From an uncultured Acidobacteriota bacterium (GTDB lineage: Bacteria > Acidobacteriota > Terriglobia > Bryobacterales > Bryobacteraceae), in the NCBI GenBank assembly GCA_902826685.1, contig CADEFT010000010.1, forward strand, positions 1-64,000: 64,000 nucleotides of DNA, in the 5' to 3' direction. Positions 36,542 to 44,812 of the stretch are shown in pieces; within the stretch, counting starts at the first letter, position 1, and every line of letters begins with the position of its first letter. The position numbers and the translations under genes are program-made. Below the pieces are notes generated by a model, which made no database searches, was not told the origin of the DNA, and was given only the letters and a program-made list of their open reading frames with translations.

Positions 36542-39537
36542 AGCGCCATCTTGCGACGGTGTGCCTTCTGGCGTTCGTGGGAGCGCTGGTGTTTCTGGGG
36601 TCCGGTTGCCCGTGCGACAGCTCGACCGGCAGGGGGATTGGCGGATACCAGGCGGACGAGGTATCGAGCGGCCTGCCGTTGAGCCTGGAATGGAACCTGG
36701 GCCAGGCGGATGCCAAGTACAAAATTGTCGGTCACGCGGCGGGTTACACGCTCGGGCTGAGCGGAAACGAAGTGTCGCTCGATTTGCGGCCGTGGCGGCA
36801 CGCGGGGCGCGAAGGCCGGCTCACGGCGCGGCTTGTGAATGCGCGCCAGATGCCGCAGATCGAAGTGGATGACGCGCTGCCGGGCCGCTCGAATTACTTC
36901 CTCGGCAACCGGCCGGAGCGTTGGATTACCGATGTTCCAACGTTCGAGCGGGCGCGTTTTCGCGACGTGTACCCGGGCATCGATGTGGTTTACTACGGCC
37001 GGGGCGCGCGGTTCGAACACGATTTCGTGGTGCGCCCGGGCGCCGATCCCTCGGTGATTGAGATGGCCTTCGGTAGCGGCGCCATCCTCAACGGAGACGG
37101 CGATCTGGTGGTCGAGACCGCAGCGGGCGAAGTGTTGTGGAAGAAGCCCGAGCTATACCAGGAAACGCCCGCCGGGCGCCGCAAGGTGGAAGGCCGGTAC
37201 AAGGCCGGCGCGGAAGGCAGGGTGAGGTTTGAGGTCGGCGTGTATGATCCGAGGCGGGCGCTGGTAATCGATCCGGTGATCGTCTACGGGAATTACATCG
37301 GCGGAAACGGGTCCGAGTTCGGTTCGCGGATCGGAGTGGATGCGGCGGGCAACTCCTACTTCGCGGGCGCGACCGCGGATTCGAATTTCCTGATCTCGAC
37401 GGGTGCGCCGCAATCTCCGGTGGCGACGGCGACAACCGGCGATATCCTGTTGACCAAGGTGAACGCCGACGGGTCGGCGATCCTGTTTTCGACGCGGCTG
37501 GGCGGCTTTTCGATCGAGGTGGGGCTGGCCGTGGCGGTGGATAACGCGGGGAACCTATACGTCACCGGCGGCACTTACAGCCGCGACTATCCGACGACGG
37601 CGAGCGCCTACAAGCCGGCCGCTCTGAATAGTTCCTTGAACGATATCGACCAGGGCGATTGCTTCGTGTCGAAGTTGAGCACGACGGGCAACCGGATGAT
37701 CTATTCGACGTACCTGGGCGGAAGGAATCAGGACGCCTGCCTGGCGATCGCGGTGGATGGTTCGGGCAGCGCCTACGTCACGGGCGTCACGATGTCGAGC
37801 GATTATCCGGCCATCGGCGCCTTTCAGGGCGCGCTGCGGTTCGGATTGAAGAACGTGCTGCGCGACGCGTTTGTCACCAAGCTGAGCGCCGATGGATCGT
37901 CGGTGGTTTACTCGTCGTTTCTCGGCGGCAACGGCGACGACGTGGGCACCGGGATCGCGGTGGACGCGGCGGGCAACGCCTATATCACCGGCTTTACCGA
38001 TAGCCGGGGCAATTTTCCGGTGACTCAGGGTGTGTTGCAATCGGCGTTCAAAGGCGGGGGCGACGCCAGGAACGCGATGGGCGATGCATTCGTGGCGAAG
38101 GTCAATCCGAGCGGCGACCAACTGGTATACGCCACCTACCTGGGTGGCAGCCTGAGCGACGCAGCCTCGAGCATCGCGGTGGATGCGCAAGGCAACGCCT
38201 ACGTGGCGGGCAGCACGATGTCCACCGACTTTCCGGCGACCCCGCAGGCGTTTCAGGCCGCGTTCAAAGGCGCCGGGACGGTGGCCGATCCGCTGTGTAC
38301 GGCTCCGGTGTTGTGCATTGGCGAGGGGATCACGCAGGCGGGCGATGGCTTCGTGGCGAAGTTGAATCCGGCGGGCGCGGGGTTGGTGTATGCGACGTAT
38401 CTGGGCGGGTCGGTGGACGATCGCGTGCTTTCGATCGCGCTCGATTCGAGGAATCAGGCATGGGTGACAGGGAACACGATGTCGAGCGATTTCCCGGTGT
38501 CGACGGATGCGGCGCAGCGCACCTATGGCGGCCATCCGCTGAGGCCGGGCATCCGGTTTGGCGATGCGTTCGCGACACAATTGGACGCTTCGGGGCGGGC
38601 GCTGGTGTACTCGACTTATGTGGGCGGCTCGGCGGACGACTTCGGCGCGGGGATCGCCGTGGATGCGTCGGGTAGCGCGTATCTGACCGGCGGCACCATG
38701 TCCACGAACTTCCCATCGACGCGCGGCGCGGCCCGCGCTGGATACGGCGGGCATACCGAGAACCTGATTCCGGCCGGCGATGCGTTCCTGGTGAAGATCG
38801 GGGAGCCGCCGAGGGTGGAAGAGCCAAGGCCGGCTATCGGCGCGGTATCGAACCTGGCGAGCGGTGTGGGCGGCGTGGTGGCGCCGGGCATGGTGGTGGC
38901 GATTTCCGGTACAAACCTGGGCACGGCGGTCAGCGACGTGCGGGTGTTGTTCAATCAGACCGCGGCGCCGGTGGTGGCGGTATCGGCCACGTCGATCACC
39001 GCGATCGTACCGTTCGGGCTGGCGGCGGGAACGCCGGTGCAGGTGACGGTGGAAAACAAGACCATCCGGTCGGCGGCGGTGACGGTGCCGGTGAACGCGG
39101 CGTCGCCGGGTTTGTTCACGGTAGCGCCCGTGGGCCGCGGCCAGGCGGAGGCGTTGAATGAAGACCGGTCGGCGAATTCGGTGGATGCACCGGCGGCGGT
39201 GGGATCGATCGTGACGCTGTTTGCGACAGGCGGCGGCGTGACCGATCCGCCAAGCACCGACGGTGCGATCGCCACCGACGATGGACCGGCGCTCGCTCAG
39301 ACCGTGTCGGTGCTGTTCGGGGACGTCGCTGCCGAGGAGGTGTTCTTCGCGGGCGGCGTGAAGGGCCGCGCGGCGGGATACTTCCAGGTGGTGGCGCGGA
39401 TCCCGCAGGGGGTGGCGGCGGGCGAGGTTCCGGTGGTGCTGCGCGTGGGTGAGGCGCAGAGCCAGGAGGGCGTTACGATCCAGGTGCAGAACGTGTTGAT
39501 CACCGGTGAGGATGGCGCTCGGGGCCGCCGCCCATGA
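36514..39537 (+). CDS. SBBP-repeat lipoprotein with Solibacter-type C-terminal domain
   Basis: About 1007 residues. The TTG at 36514 is preferred because GGAGGA lies eight bases upstream; a GTG at 36538 is the alternative and overlaps the Lgt-like stop as GTGA. A hydrophobic leader ends at FLGSGC, a loose lipobox. Residues 60-270 form a beta domain (ITDVPTFERARFRDVYPGID). From about 270 to 780 come SBBP beta-propeller repeats, each with a VDAAGNAYITG-type strand and a YSTYLGG-type strand. The end is a TIGR03437-like domain (ISGTNLG, ITAIVPFGLAAGTPVQV, GSIVTLFATGGG), characteristic of Solibacter relatives. It is probably a large cell-surface protein with unknown ligand. Confidence 0.9.
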   Translation: MRNQLSSGVKRHLATVCLLAFVGALVFLGSGCPCDSSTGRGIGGYQADEVSSGLPLSLEWNLGQADAKYKIVGHAAGYTLGLSGNEVSLDLRPWRHAGREGRLTARLVNARQMPQIEVDDALPGRSNYFLGNRPERWITDVPTFERARFRDVYPGIDVVYYGRGARFEHDFVVRPGADPSVIEMAFGSGAILNGDGDLVVETAAGEVLWKKPELYQETPAGRRKVEGRYKAGAEGRVRFEVGVYDPRRALVIDPVIVYGNYIGGNGSEFGSRIGVDAAGNSYFAGATADSNFLISTGAPQSPVATATTGDILLTKVNADGSAILFSTRLGGFSIEVGLAVAVDNAGNLYVTGGTYSRDYPTTASAYKPAALNSSLNDIDQGDCFVSKLSTTGNRMIYSTYLGGRNQDACLAIAVDGSGSAYVTGVTMSSDYPAIGAFQGALRFGLKNVLRDAFVTKLSADGSSVVYSSFLGGNGDDVGTGIAVDAAGNAYITGFTDSRGNFPVTQGVLQSAFKGGGDARNAMGDAFVAKVNPSGDQLVYATYLGGSLSDAASSIAVDAQGNAYVAGSTMSTDFPATPQAFQAAFKGAGTVADPLCTAPVLCIGEGITQAGDGFVAKLNPAGAGLVYATYLGGSVDDRVLSIALDSRNQAWVTGNTMSSDFPVSTDAAQRTYGGHPLRPGIRFGDAFATQLDASGRALVYSTYVGGSADDFGAGIAVDASGSAYLTGGTMSTNFPSTRGAARAGYGGHTENLIPAGDAFLVKIGEPPRVEEPRPAIGAVSNLASGVGGVVAPGMVVAISGTNLGTAVSDVRVLFNQTAAPVVAVSATSITAIVPFGLAAGTPVQVTVENKTIRSAAVTVPVNAASPGLFTVAPVGRGQAEALNEDRSANSVDAPAAVGSIVTLFATGGGVTDPPSTDGAIATDDGPALAQTVSVLFGDVAAEEVFFAGGVKGRAAGYFQVVARIPQGVAAGEVPVVLRVGEAQSQEGVTIQVQNVLITGEDGARGRRP

Positions 39538-41165
39538 AGCCTCTCCTGATGCTTGCCGCCTTGGGCTTTGCGCGGGCGGAAAACTACGACGTTGTGGTTT
39601 ATGGTGCCACCGCCGGCGGCGTAACTTCGGCCATCGCTGCGGGGCGGCAGGGGCTGAAGACGGTGCTGCTCGAGCCCGGCCGGCACGTGGGCGGAATGGC
39701 GACGGGCGGGCTCTCGCGAACCGATGTGGGGCGGCGCGAAGTGATCGGCGGCCTGGCGCTCGAGTTCTATTATCGAGTCGGCATCCGCTATGAGGTGCAG
39801 CGCTTCAACAATCCCGTGGCGTGGTTCTATGAGCCGAAGGTGGGCGAGGGCGTCATGGTGGAAATGCTGCGGCAGGCGGGCGTCACGCTGCTTTATGGCC
39901 ACCGTTTGAAGGAAAGCGGCGGCGTGAGCAAGGAAGGCGCCGCCATCCGCCGCGTCGCGATGGAGAATGGCGAGACCTTCGATGGGCGCATCTTCATCGA
40001 CGCTTCCTACGAGGGCGATCTGATGGCGCAGGCCAAGGTCCGCTATACGTGGGGCCGCGAAGCGATGGATCAATATGGCGAGTCGCTGGCGGGTGTCCGC
40101 GACCGCACGCCCAAGCATCAGTTCAGCGTGGAAGTGCCGGCGCGGGTCGATGGCAAACTGCTGCCGGAGATTTCCGCCGATCCGGTGGGCAAGCCGGGGC
40201 AGGCCGATCGCCGCGTGCAGGCCTACAACTTCCGCATAATCGCGACGAACGTCCCCGCCAACCGGATTCCGTGGCCGAAGCCGGCCAACTACGATCCGTG
40301 GCGCTATGAAGTGCTGGCGCGAAACGTCGTGGGTCTGGCGGCCGAAAAAGGCCGCGCTCCGGTGTTTCACGAGATGACTCTGATCGCGCCGATTCCCGGC
40401 GGCAAGGCGGATTTCAACAATCAGGGCGCGTTTTCGACCGACTATATCGGCAAGAACTACGAGTATCCGGAAGGCAGCTACGCCACACGGGCGCGCATCT
40501 GGCGGGATCATGTGGAGTACGTGCAGGGCTATTACTATTTCCTGGCCAACGACCCGCGCGCGCCGAAAGAACTGCGCGAAGAGGTTCGCGATTGGGGGCT
40601 GCCCAAGGATGAGTATCTCGATACGCAAAACTGGCCCCATCAGCTTTACGTGCGCGAGGCGCGGCGCATGACCGGCGAGTACGTGATGTTGCAGAAAGAT
40701 CTGCAGACCGATTTGACGAAGCCGGACGCGATCGGCATGGGATCCTACAACTCCGATTCGCATAACGTGCAGCGATTCATCAACGCACGCGGCTTTGCGG
40801 AGAACGAAGGCGACATGCAGGTGCCGGTGAAGCCCTACCAGATTCCGTATCGCGTGATGTTGCCCAAGCGCGCCGAAGTGGAAAATCTGCTGGTGCCGGT
40901 CTGCTTTTCGGCGAGCCACGTGGCGTATTCGTCGCTGCGCATGGAGCCGCAGTACATGATCCTGGGCCACGCGGCGGGTGTGGCGGCAAAGCTGGCCATT
41001 CGCGATTCGAAGCCCGTGCAGGCGGTGGACGTGGCGGAGTTGCAGGCGCTGCTGCGCAAACAGGGCGCGGTGTTCACCTTTACGCCTACCGAGCAGATCG
41101 ACGCGCTGGGGCTGATTCGCAGCCTGCTGCGTCCGCCCGCGCCCGCGCGCTTTAACTGGGAGTGA
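39534..41165 (+). CDS. FAD-dependent oxidoreductase (FAD_oxidored family), exported
   Basis: A 543-residue flavoprotein starting with ATG overlapping the previous stop (ATGA). A short leader (MKPLLMLAALGFARA) suggests export. The dinucleotide-binding fold is YDVVVYGATAGGVTSAIAAG with the ribose-binding acidic residue in TVLLEPGRHVGG, followed by the family sequence MATGGLSRTDVG. FIDASYEGDLMAQA and VPVCFSASHVAYSSLRMEPQ, then MILGHAAGVAA, are typical of PF12831 proteins, which are common in polysaccharide-degrading Bacteroidetes, Planctomycetes and Acidobacteria. The substrate is unknown. Its last codons fall in the direct repeat that flanks the 41.2-42.9 kb island. Confidence 0.92.
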   Translation: MKPLLMLAALGFARAENYDVVVYGATAGGVTSAIAAGRQGLKTVLLEPGRHVGGMATGGLSRTDVGRREVIGGLALEFYYRVGIRYEVQRFNNPVAWFYEPKVGEGVMVEMLRQAGVTLLYGHRLKESGGVSKEGAAIRRVAMENGETFDGRIFIDASYEGDLMAQAKVRYTWGREAMDQYGESLAGVRDRTPKHQFSVEVPARVDGKLLPEISADPVGKPGQADRRVQAYNFRIIATNVPANRIPWPKPANYDPWRYEVLARNVVGLAAEKGRAPVFHEMTLIAPIPGGKADFNNQGAFSTDYIGKNYEYPEGSYATRARIWRDHVEYVQGYYYFLANDPRAPKELREEVRDWGLPKDEYLDTQNWPHQLYVREARRMTGEYVMLQKDLQTDLTKPDAIGMGSYNSDSHNVQRFINARGFAENEGDMQVPVKPYQIPYRVMLPKRAEVENLLVPVCFSASHVAYSSLRMEPQYMILGHAAGVAAKLAIRDSKPVQAVDVAELQALLRKQGAVFTFTPTEQIDALGLIRSLLRPPAPARFNWE

Positions 41166-41188
41166 GTTACTTCGCCGTCAGCCGGCGA
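41151..41188. repeat. Left direct repeat flanking the TA/HEPN island
   Basis: Spans the end of the FAD gene and adjoining bases. It matches 42905-42942 with about four mismatches (shared blocks GAGTGAGTTACTTCG and CGTCAGCCGGCGA). Similarity extends weakly to about 41195. Confidence 0.8.
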
Positions 41189-41348
41189 GCATGCCTTGGC
41201 GGGAATCAAGACGCAGTCCGCTGACCTTGGCGTCGCCGTAGCAGCCGAAACAACGGGCGGCGAGGAGCGGGCGCACTTTCTCTTCGAAGACTTTCGCCGG
41301 TTCGGATGCGAAAGCGCTGGCCGCGACGAGAGCGAACGAAAGCGTCAT
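41178..41348 (-). pseudogene. Truncated PSCyt1/DUF1549-type cytochrome gene (5' fragment)
   Basis: The reverse strand from ATG 41348 encodes 56 residues: a signal peptide (MTLSFALVAASAFA) and the start of a planctomycete-type cytochrome domain (VFEEKVRPLLAARCFGCYGD then AKVSGLRLDSRQGMLAG). The motif is CFGCY; family members have CxxCH, so the heme ligand is changed to Tyr. It stops at a TGA exactly where the sequence passes into the metallo-beta-lactamase/FAD junction repeat. Everything downstream of the first heme site is missing. It is the broken 5' end of a DUF1549-class gene. Confidence 0.8.
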
Positions 41349-41448
41349 GAGACTATTGTGTCTAAACGGCGGCGGAAGGATTGGGCTTGGTGTGGGTGAC
41401 GAGAAGTTTTTCGCGTGGTGGAGAACCGGCCAAGGATAGCTCTACGCT

Positions 41449-41466
41449 ATCGCGACATATCGCGAT
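41449..41466. promoter_or_regulatory. Palindrome upstream of the HEPN-like ORF
   Basis: A perfect 7-base inverted repeat, ATCGCGA and TCGCGAT, separated by CATA. It lies about 60 bases before the first plausible start of the HEPN-like reading frame. It could be an operator or just a small hairpin. Nothing else was recognised between 41349 and 41524. Confidence 0.3.
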
Positions 41467-41634
41467 CCAACCCAGATTGGGCGTAGCCAGCACTCGCGGA
41501 TGGTAGCATCTCCGTAGGCTTCTCATGGCAAAAGAAATCCGCGTCTTGTCCACGCAGCCAACAGGTCCTTCTCGTTCATTTTCGAATCCTTCGAGGTCTT
41601 CAAACGGAGTCCCGGACTCTCGATCGATGCCGTC

Positions 41635-41985
41635 ATGGGCCCTCACGTCCAGAATGGCCTCTGCAATCTCATAAACCCGGGCTTGGTTCTTGCGGCTTGC
41701 TACATCTACTTCATCTACCCGAGGGAGGCCGCTGTCGGAGCCGTCACTGTCCGTGAGGAAGACTTGAGATTATTCCGTGTGTCGGAGCGCGCTGAGCCCA
41801 GCCAGGTGCTTCGACGGCTCCGCAATTCTTTGTCTCATGGTGACTTCTCGATAGACGACGCAGGCCACTTCACTTTCCGTGACCGAGGGTCTTTTGAAAT
41901 CCGGGTGCATTTTGCAGACCTTGGTACCTTCGTCGACGCGTTCGGTCGGCGCATGGTTTCCCGCGGCGAAATGAAGAATAAGTAG
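41635..41985 (+). CDS. HEPN-like protein, possibly damaged at its 5' end
   Basis: The 116-residue ORF ends in a HEPN-type sequence with the RNase-like motif R-N-S-L-S-H (RRLRNSLSHGDFSIDDAGHF) followed by FTFRDRGSFEIRVHFADLGT, resembling the pEK499-p136/HEPN nuclease group. The ATG at 41635 is in the middle of what looks like protein sequence: the frame is open from 41518 and encodes NRSFSFIFESFEVFKRSPGL just upstream, but without a standard start. An ATG at 41525 lies one frame away (MAKEIRVLSTQ), so a frameshift probably separates the true start from the rest. Next to VapBC it suggests a defence or addiction cargo. Confidence 0.55.
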   Translation: MGPHVQNGLCNLINPGLVLAACYIYFIYPREAAVGAVTVREEDLRLFRVSERAEPSQVLRRLRNSLSHGDFSIDDAGHFTFRDRGSFEIRVHFADLGTFVDAFGRRMVSRGEMKNK

Positions 41986-42018
41986 CGTAGAGCGCCAATG
42001 ACGGAGGCGCGCGCAGCC

Positions 42019-42423
42019 TCAGCGGATGAACCGAATTCTGTACTCGGGCTGTGCGGCCAGAACATCAAACTCGTGATGATCTGCTGTGAGGATGGTTGCG
42101 TCCAGGCGCTCGGCCAACTCGATGGCGAAACAGTCAGCCAATGAAACCTTTCGCAGACGAGCTTTCAGAGTCCCAGCCGCTTGCCATACAACCGGAGCGA
42201 GGCTTGCATCCTCGATCACGCCCAGGGTGGCCAGGTCCCACACCGCCTGCAAAGCGTTCTGCCGGTTGGCAGCCCGTTCGAAGTCGTAGAACACCTCGCA
42301 GAGATTGAGCGCGTGAGCGTAACACTGTGACTCTGAGTCGAGAAGAATCTCAGCTACTGCTTCGGCTCCGGACTCGCCGCGCAGGAACGCAATCATAGCG
42401 CTCGCGTCGAAGACAAAGATCAC
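42019..42423 (-). CDS. VapC-type PIN-domain toxin
   Basis: A 134-residue PIN-domain ribonuclease. The first strand MIFVFDASAMIAFLRGESG carries the first catalytic Asp and a nearby Glu; LCEVFYDFERAANRQN holds another acidic position; SLADCFAIELAERLDATILT followed by ADHHEFDVL provides the remaining acidic residues of the Mg site. VapC toxins cleave tRNA or rRNA when released from their antitoxin. The ATG at 42423 overlaps the antitoxin stop by four bases, the usual coupled antitoxin-toxin order. Confidence 0.9.
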   Translation of the reverse strand: MIFVFDASAMIAFLRGESGAEAVAEILLDSESQCYAHALNLCEVFYDFERAANRQNALQAVWDLATLGVIEDASLAPVVWQAAGTLKARLRKVSLADCFAIELAERLDATILTADHHEFDVLAAQPEYRIRFIR

Positions 42424-42650
42424 GACCGGGATTCCAGGGCGAGATCTTCCCTTTTCCGGCTCATGAACGACTCACTCGAGGTGGGGACGTTGCGGTACTT
42501 GCCCTTGATCGCTTGGACACGCTCCCGACGGCCGGCGAAGACCGGCGTCCGGGATGTTTCGAGGGTGGCCAATGCCTCCATCAGCTCCATGCGCTGCTCC
42601 GCCGTCAAGCTGCGAACCGCCTCCACTATGGTTTGAACTTGCTTCGACAT
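42420..42650 (-). CDS. VapB-like antitoxin
   Basis: A 76-residue protein directly upstream of and overlapping the PIN toxin. Its N-terminus (VQTIVEAVRSLTAEQRMELM) is helical and its C-terminus basic (SFMSRKREDLALESRS), consistent with a toxin-neutralising tail, but the N-terminal DNA-binding type is not a clear AbrB or RHH fold. The assignment rests mainly on its position. The 254 bases between this gene and the metallo-beta-lactamase repeat (42651-42904) hold no recognisable gene. Confidence 0.72.
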   Translation of the reverse strand: MSKQVQTIVEAVRSLTAEQRMELMEALATLETSRTPVFAGRRERVQAIKGKYRNVPTSSESFMSRKREDLALESRS

Positions 42651-42904
42651 GGCGATATCCTCGTCACCATCATACCAGTGTGGATGAGACCTAAAACCAA
42701 TACGGACAGCGTCTTGGATGCTTCGGGATCCGACAAAACCTGAGTAACGCCATTGTGTTGAGCGGTGTACGTGACAAGCCTTCTATTTGAAGACCAGCGA
42801 GGGGCCGGCTCGACGCGATCAAACGGGGATTTTATAAAGACATACTGTATTCGACGGCGGCGCATGAATAATCGACCGTTAGGCAATAGTATCGTGGACG
42901 CGGC

Positions 42905-42942
42905 TTTTAACGGAGAGTGAGTTACTTCGTCGTCAGCCGGCG
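42905..42942. repeat. Right direct repeat flanking the TA/HEPN island
   Basis: Covers the 3' end of the metallo-beta-lactamase-fold gene and, beyond its stop, TTTTAACGGAGAGTGA, which resembles the last codons of the FAD gene although no such gene is present here. It matches 41151-41188. Confidence 0.8.
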
Positions 42943-43815
42943 ATACATCGCCTTCACCGAGGTCGCGTTTCGTTGCTTGTCGGCGCCGATCTTATGTCTG
43001 GTGAGGTCGATCTCACCCGCCATCTGATCGGCGGTCTTACGGGCTTTGATTCCTTTGCGGACTTGAGCGAGCATATCGGCCAGGTAGGCTCGCTGTTCCT
43101 GGATCTGAGGCTTGGCGGCCAGTCCGCCATGACCGGGCACCAGAGTGGTGACCGGCATCTGCGCCATTCGATCGAGCGCGCTGACCCAATGGTCATGATC
43201 GGCGTCCACGTCGGCGACGTTGTTGCCGAGGCCCCAGGTGACGCACATATCGCCGGTGAAGAGAATCTTTTCCTTCGGCAGCCAGGCGACGGCATCGCCC
43301 TTGCTGTGGCCCGGTCCCATCAGGATCATTTCCACGCGATGCTCGCCGTCGTCGAACGACATGGTTTTGTCGAAGACGATGGTGGGATGCACCAGCTTGT
43401 AAGGCTTGAGGCTGTACTCGCCGGTGGCGGTGTTCTTATCCCAGCCCGCCTGGCCCTTGGTGCGCGATTCGTTGGCGCATTCCTGGGAACAGACGATGGC
43501 CGCGCCTTCCTTGGCGTAGAGTTCGGTGCCGTAATGATGATCGCCGTGGTAGTGAGTGTTGAAGACGAAGCGAATGGGCCGCCCTCCGGCGGTCTTGCGG
43601 ATTTCCGGCAGAATCTCCTTGGCGCCCCACGGAAAGTTGGCGTCGATGACGAGCACGTAGTCCTTGAACAGCACCCAGCCGGTGTTGGCGGGCTGGTTAC
43701 GCGAGCGATCGCCCATGCGGACGAAGACTCCAGGGGCGAGTTCCTTGACGGTGCTGGTGTCGGCGGCGGCGAACAGCAGGAGGGCGAACAGGCCGGCCAG
43801 GGTGAGACGCTTCAT
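42922..43815 (-). CDS. Exported metallo-beta-lactamase-fold hydrolase
   Basis: A 297-residue exported protein; the ATG at 43815 gives a signal peptide (LTLAGLFALLLFAAA), and the open frame upstream is ignored. The zinc-site motif HYHGDH is at residues 88-93, followed by GPGHSKGDAVAWLP and FTGDMCVTWGLGNNVADVDA with the later metal ligands, and VPGHGG near residue 235. It resembles the quinoprotein-relay-system/SoxH-type and class B3-like branches of the fold. The substrate cannot be assigned. The last codons (YRRLTTK) are part of the direct repeat shared with 41151-41188. Confidence 0.88.
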   Translation of the reverse strand: MKRLTLAGLFALLLFAAADTSTVKELAPGVFVRMGDRSRNQPANTGWVLFKDYVLVIDANFPWGAKEILPEIRKTAGGRPIRFVFNTHYHGDHHYGTELYAKEGAAIVCSQECANESRTKGQAGWDKNTATGEYSLKPYKLVHPTIVFDKTMSFDDGEHRVEMILMGPGHSKGDAVAWLPKEKILFTGDMCVTWGLGNNVADVDADHDHWVSALDRMAQMPVTTLVPGHGGLAAKPQIQEQRAYLADMLAQVRKGIKARKTADQMAGEIDLTRHKIGADKQRNATSVKAMYRRLTTK

Positions 43816-43873
43816 GGCCTTCCAAGCTACAACAGCGCGGGCGGTTCGGGCAAGCCATGCTAGACTCGGCCGG

Positions 43874-44812
43874 ATGCGGGTGCTCGACTGGCTGCTCGAT
43901 TCGGATCCCGCCATTCGTTGGCAGGCGATGCGCGATCTGGCCGGCGCGCCGATCGAGGCGGTTGCGGCGGAGCGGGCGAAGGTATCGGCGCAAGGCTGGG
44001 GTGCGAGGCTGCTGGCGTTGCAGGGCGAAGACGGGCAGTGGGACGGAGGGGCGTGCTTCCCGGCGCGCGACTCCGGCGAGCCGGGGCAGCCATGGACTTC
44101 CACGCTACCGGTGCTTCAGTTGCTGTACGACTTCGGAGTCGATTCGCGCTGTGAGCGCGTGCGGCGGGCTGTCGCGGGAGTCAGGGACGGCTGCCGTTGG
44201 GAGCACGCCGGGCAGCCGTTTTTCGATGGCGAGGTGGAGCCTTGCATCAATGGCCGGACGGTTACCTTAGGTGTCTACTTTGGCCTCGAAATGGATGCGG
44301 TGGTCAAGCGGCTGGTTGGAGAGCAGTTGGAAGATGGCGGATGGAATTGCGAGGCCGAGCGCGGGTCGGTCCGCTCGTCATTTGACACGACCATCAACGT
44401 GCTCGAAGGGCTGTTGGCGCATGAGCGTGCCACCGGCGGCACGGCGGAATCGATCGCGGCGCGGCGGCGGGGCGAGGAGTACTTGCTGGAACGGCGGCTG
44501 CTGCGGAGAAAGAGTACGGGCGCGGTCGTCAATCCGGCCTGGCTCGAATTCTCGTTTCCCGTTCGCTGGCATTACGACGGATTGCGGGCCCTCGAGTACT
44601 TCCGCGCGGTTGGGGGCGATCCGGATTCCCGCATGAACGAAGCGCTGGAGTTGCTGCATTCGAAGCAAACGCCCGGCGGTACCTGGTTGCTGGAGAACAC
44701 GCATCCCGGCAGCGTGCCTTTCGTATTGGAAGACGGAGACGGACGGCCGAGCCGGTGGAACACGCTGCGCGCCCTGCGCGTTCTCGATTGGGCTACCGGC
44801 GCACGGGATTGA
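43874..44812 (+). CDS. Terpene-cyclase/prenyltransferase-like alpha-toroid protein
   Basis: A 312-residue protein with the repeating helical toroid of squalene-cyclase and prenyltransferase beta relatives: WQAMRDLAGAP, LALQGEDGQWDGGACFPA, LEDGGWNCEAERGSVRSSFD, and TPGGTWLLENTHPG resemble QW-type repeats. The DxDD acid motif of cyclases is absent, so it is probably not a squalene cyclase. The start ATG 43874 follows TAGACT (43861-43866) by seven bases, giving a probably leaderless mRNA. It is cytoplasmic. It overlaps the convergent gene at 44793 by 20 bases. Confidence 0.72.
   Translation: MRVLDWLLDSDPAIRWQAMRDLAGAPIEAVAAERAKVSAQGWGARLLALQGEDGQWDGGACFPARDSGEPGQPWTSTLPVLQLLYDFGVDSRCERVRRAVAGVRDGCRWEHAGQPFFDGEVEPCINGRTVTLGVYFGLEMDAVVKRLVGEQLEDGGWNCEAERGSVRSSFDTTINVLEGLLAHERATGGTAESIAARRRGEEYLLERRLLRRKSTGAVVNPAWLEFSFPVRWHYDGLRALEYFRAVGGDPDSRMNEALELLHSKQTPGGTWLLENTHPGSVPFVLEDGDGRPSRWNTLRALRVLDWATGARD

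Noticed and set aside
41178..42949. Insertion sequence between the direct repeats
   Set aside because: No transposase or terminal inverted repeats; the repeats consist of gene-end sequence.
43874..44812. Squalene-hopene cyclase
   Set aside because: Too short and without the DxDD catalytic motif; only the toroid repeat is shared.
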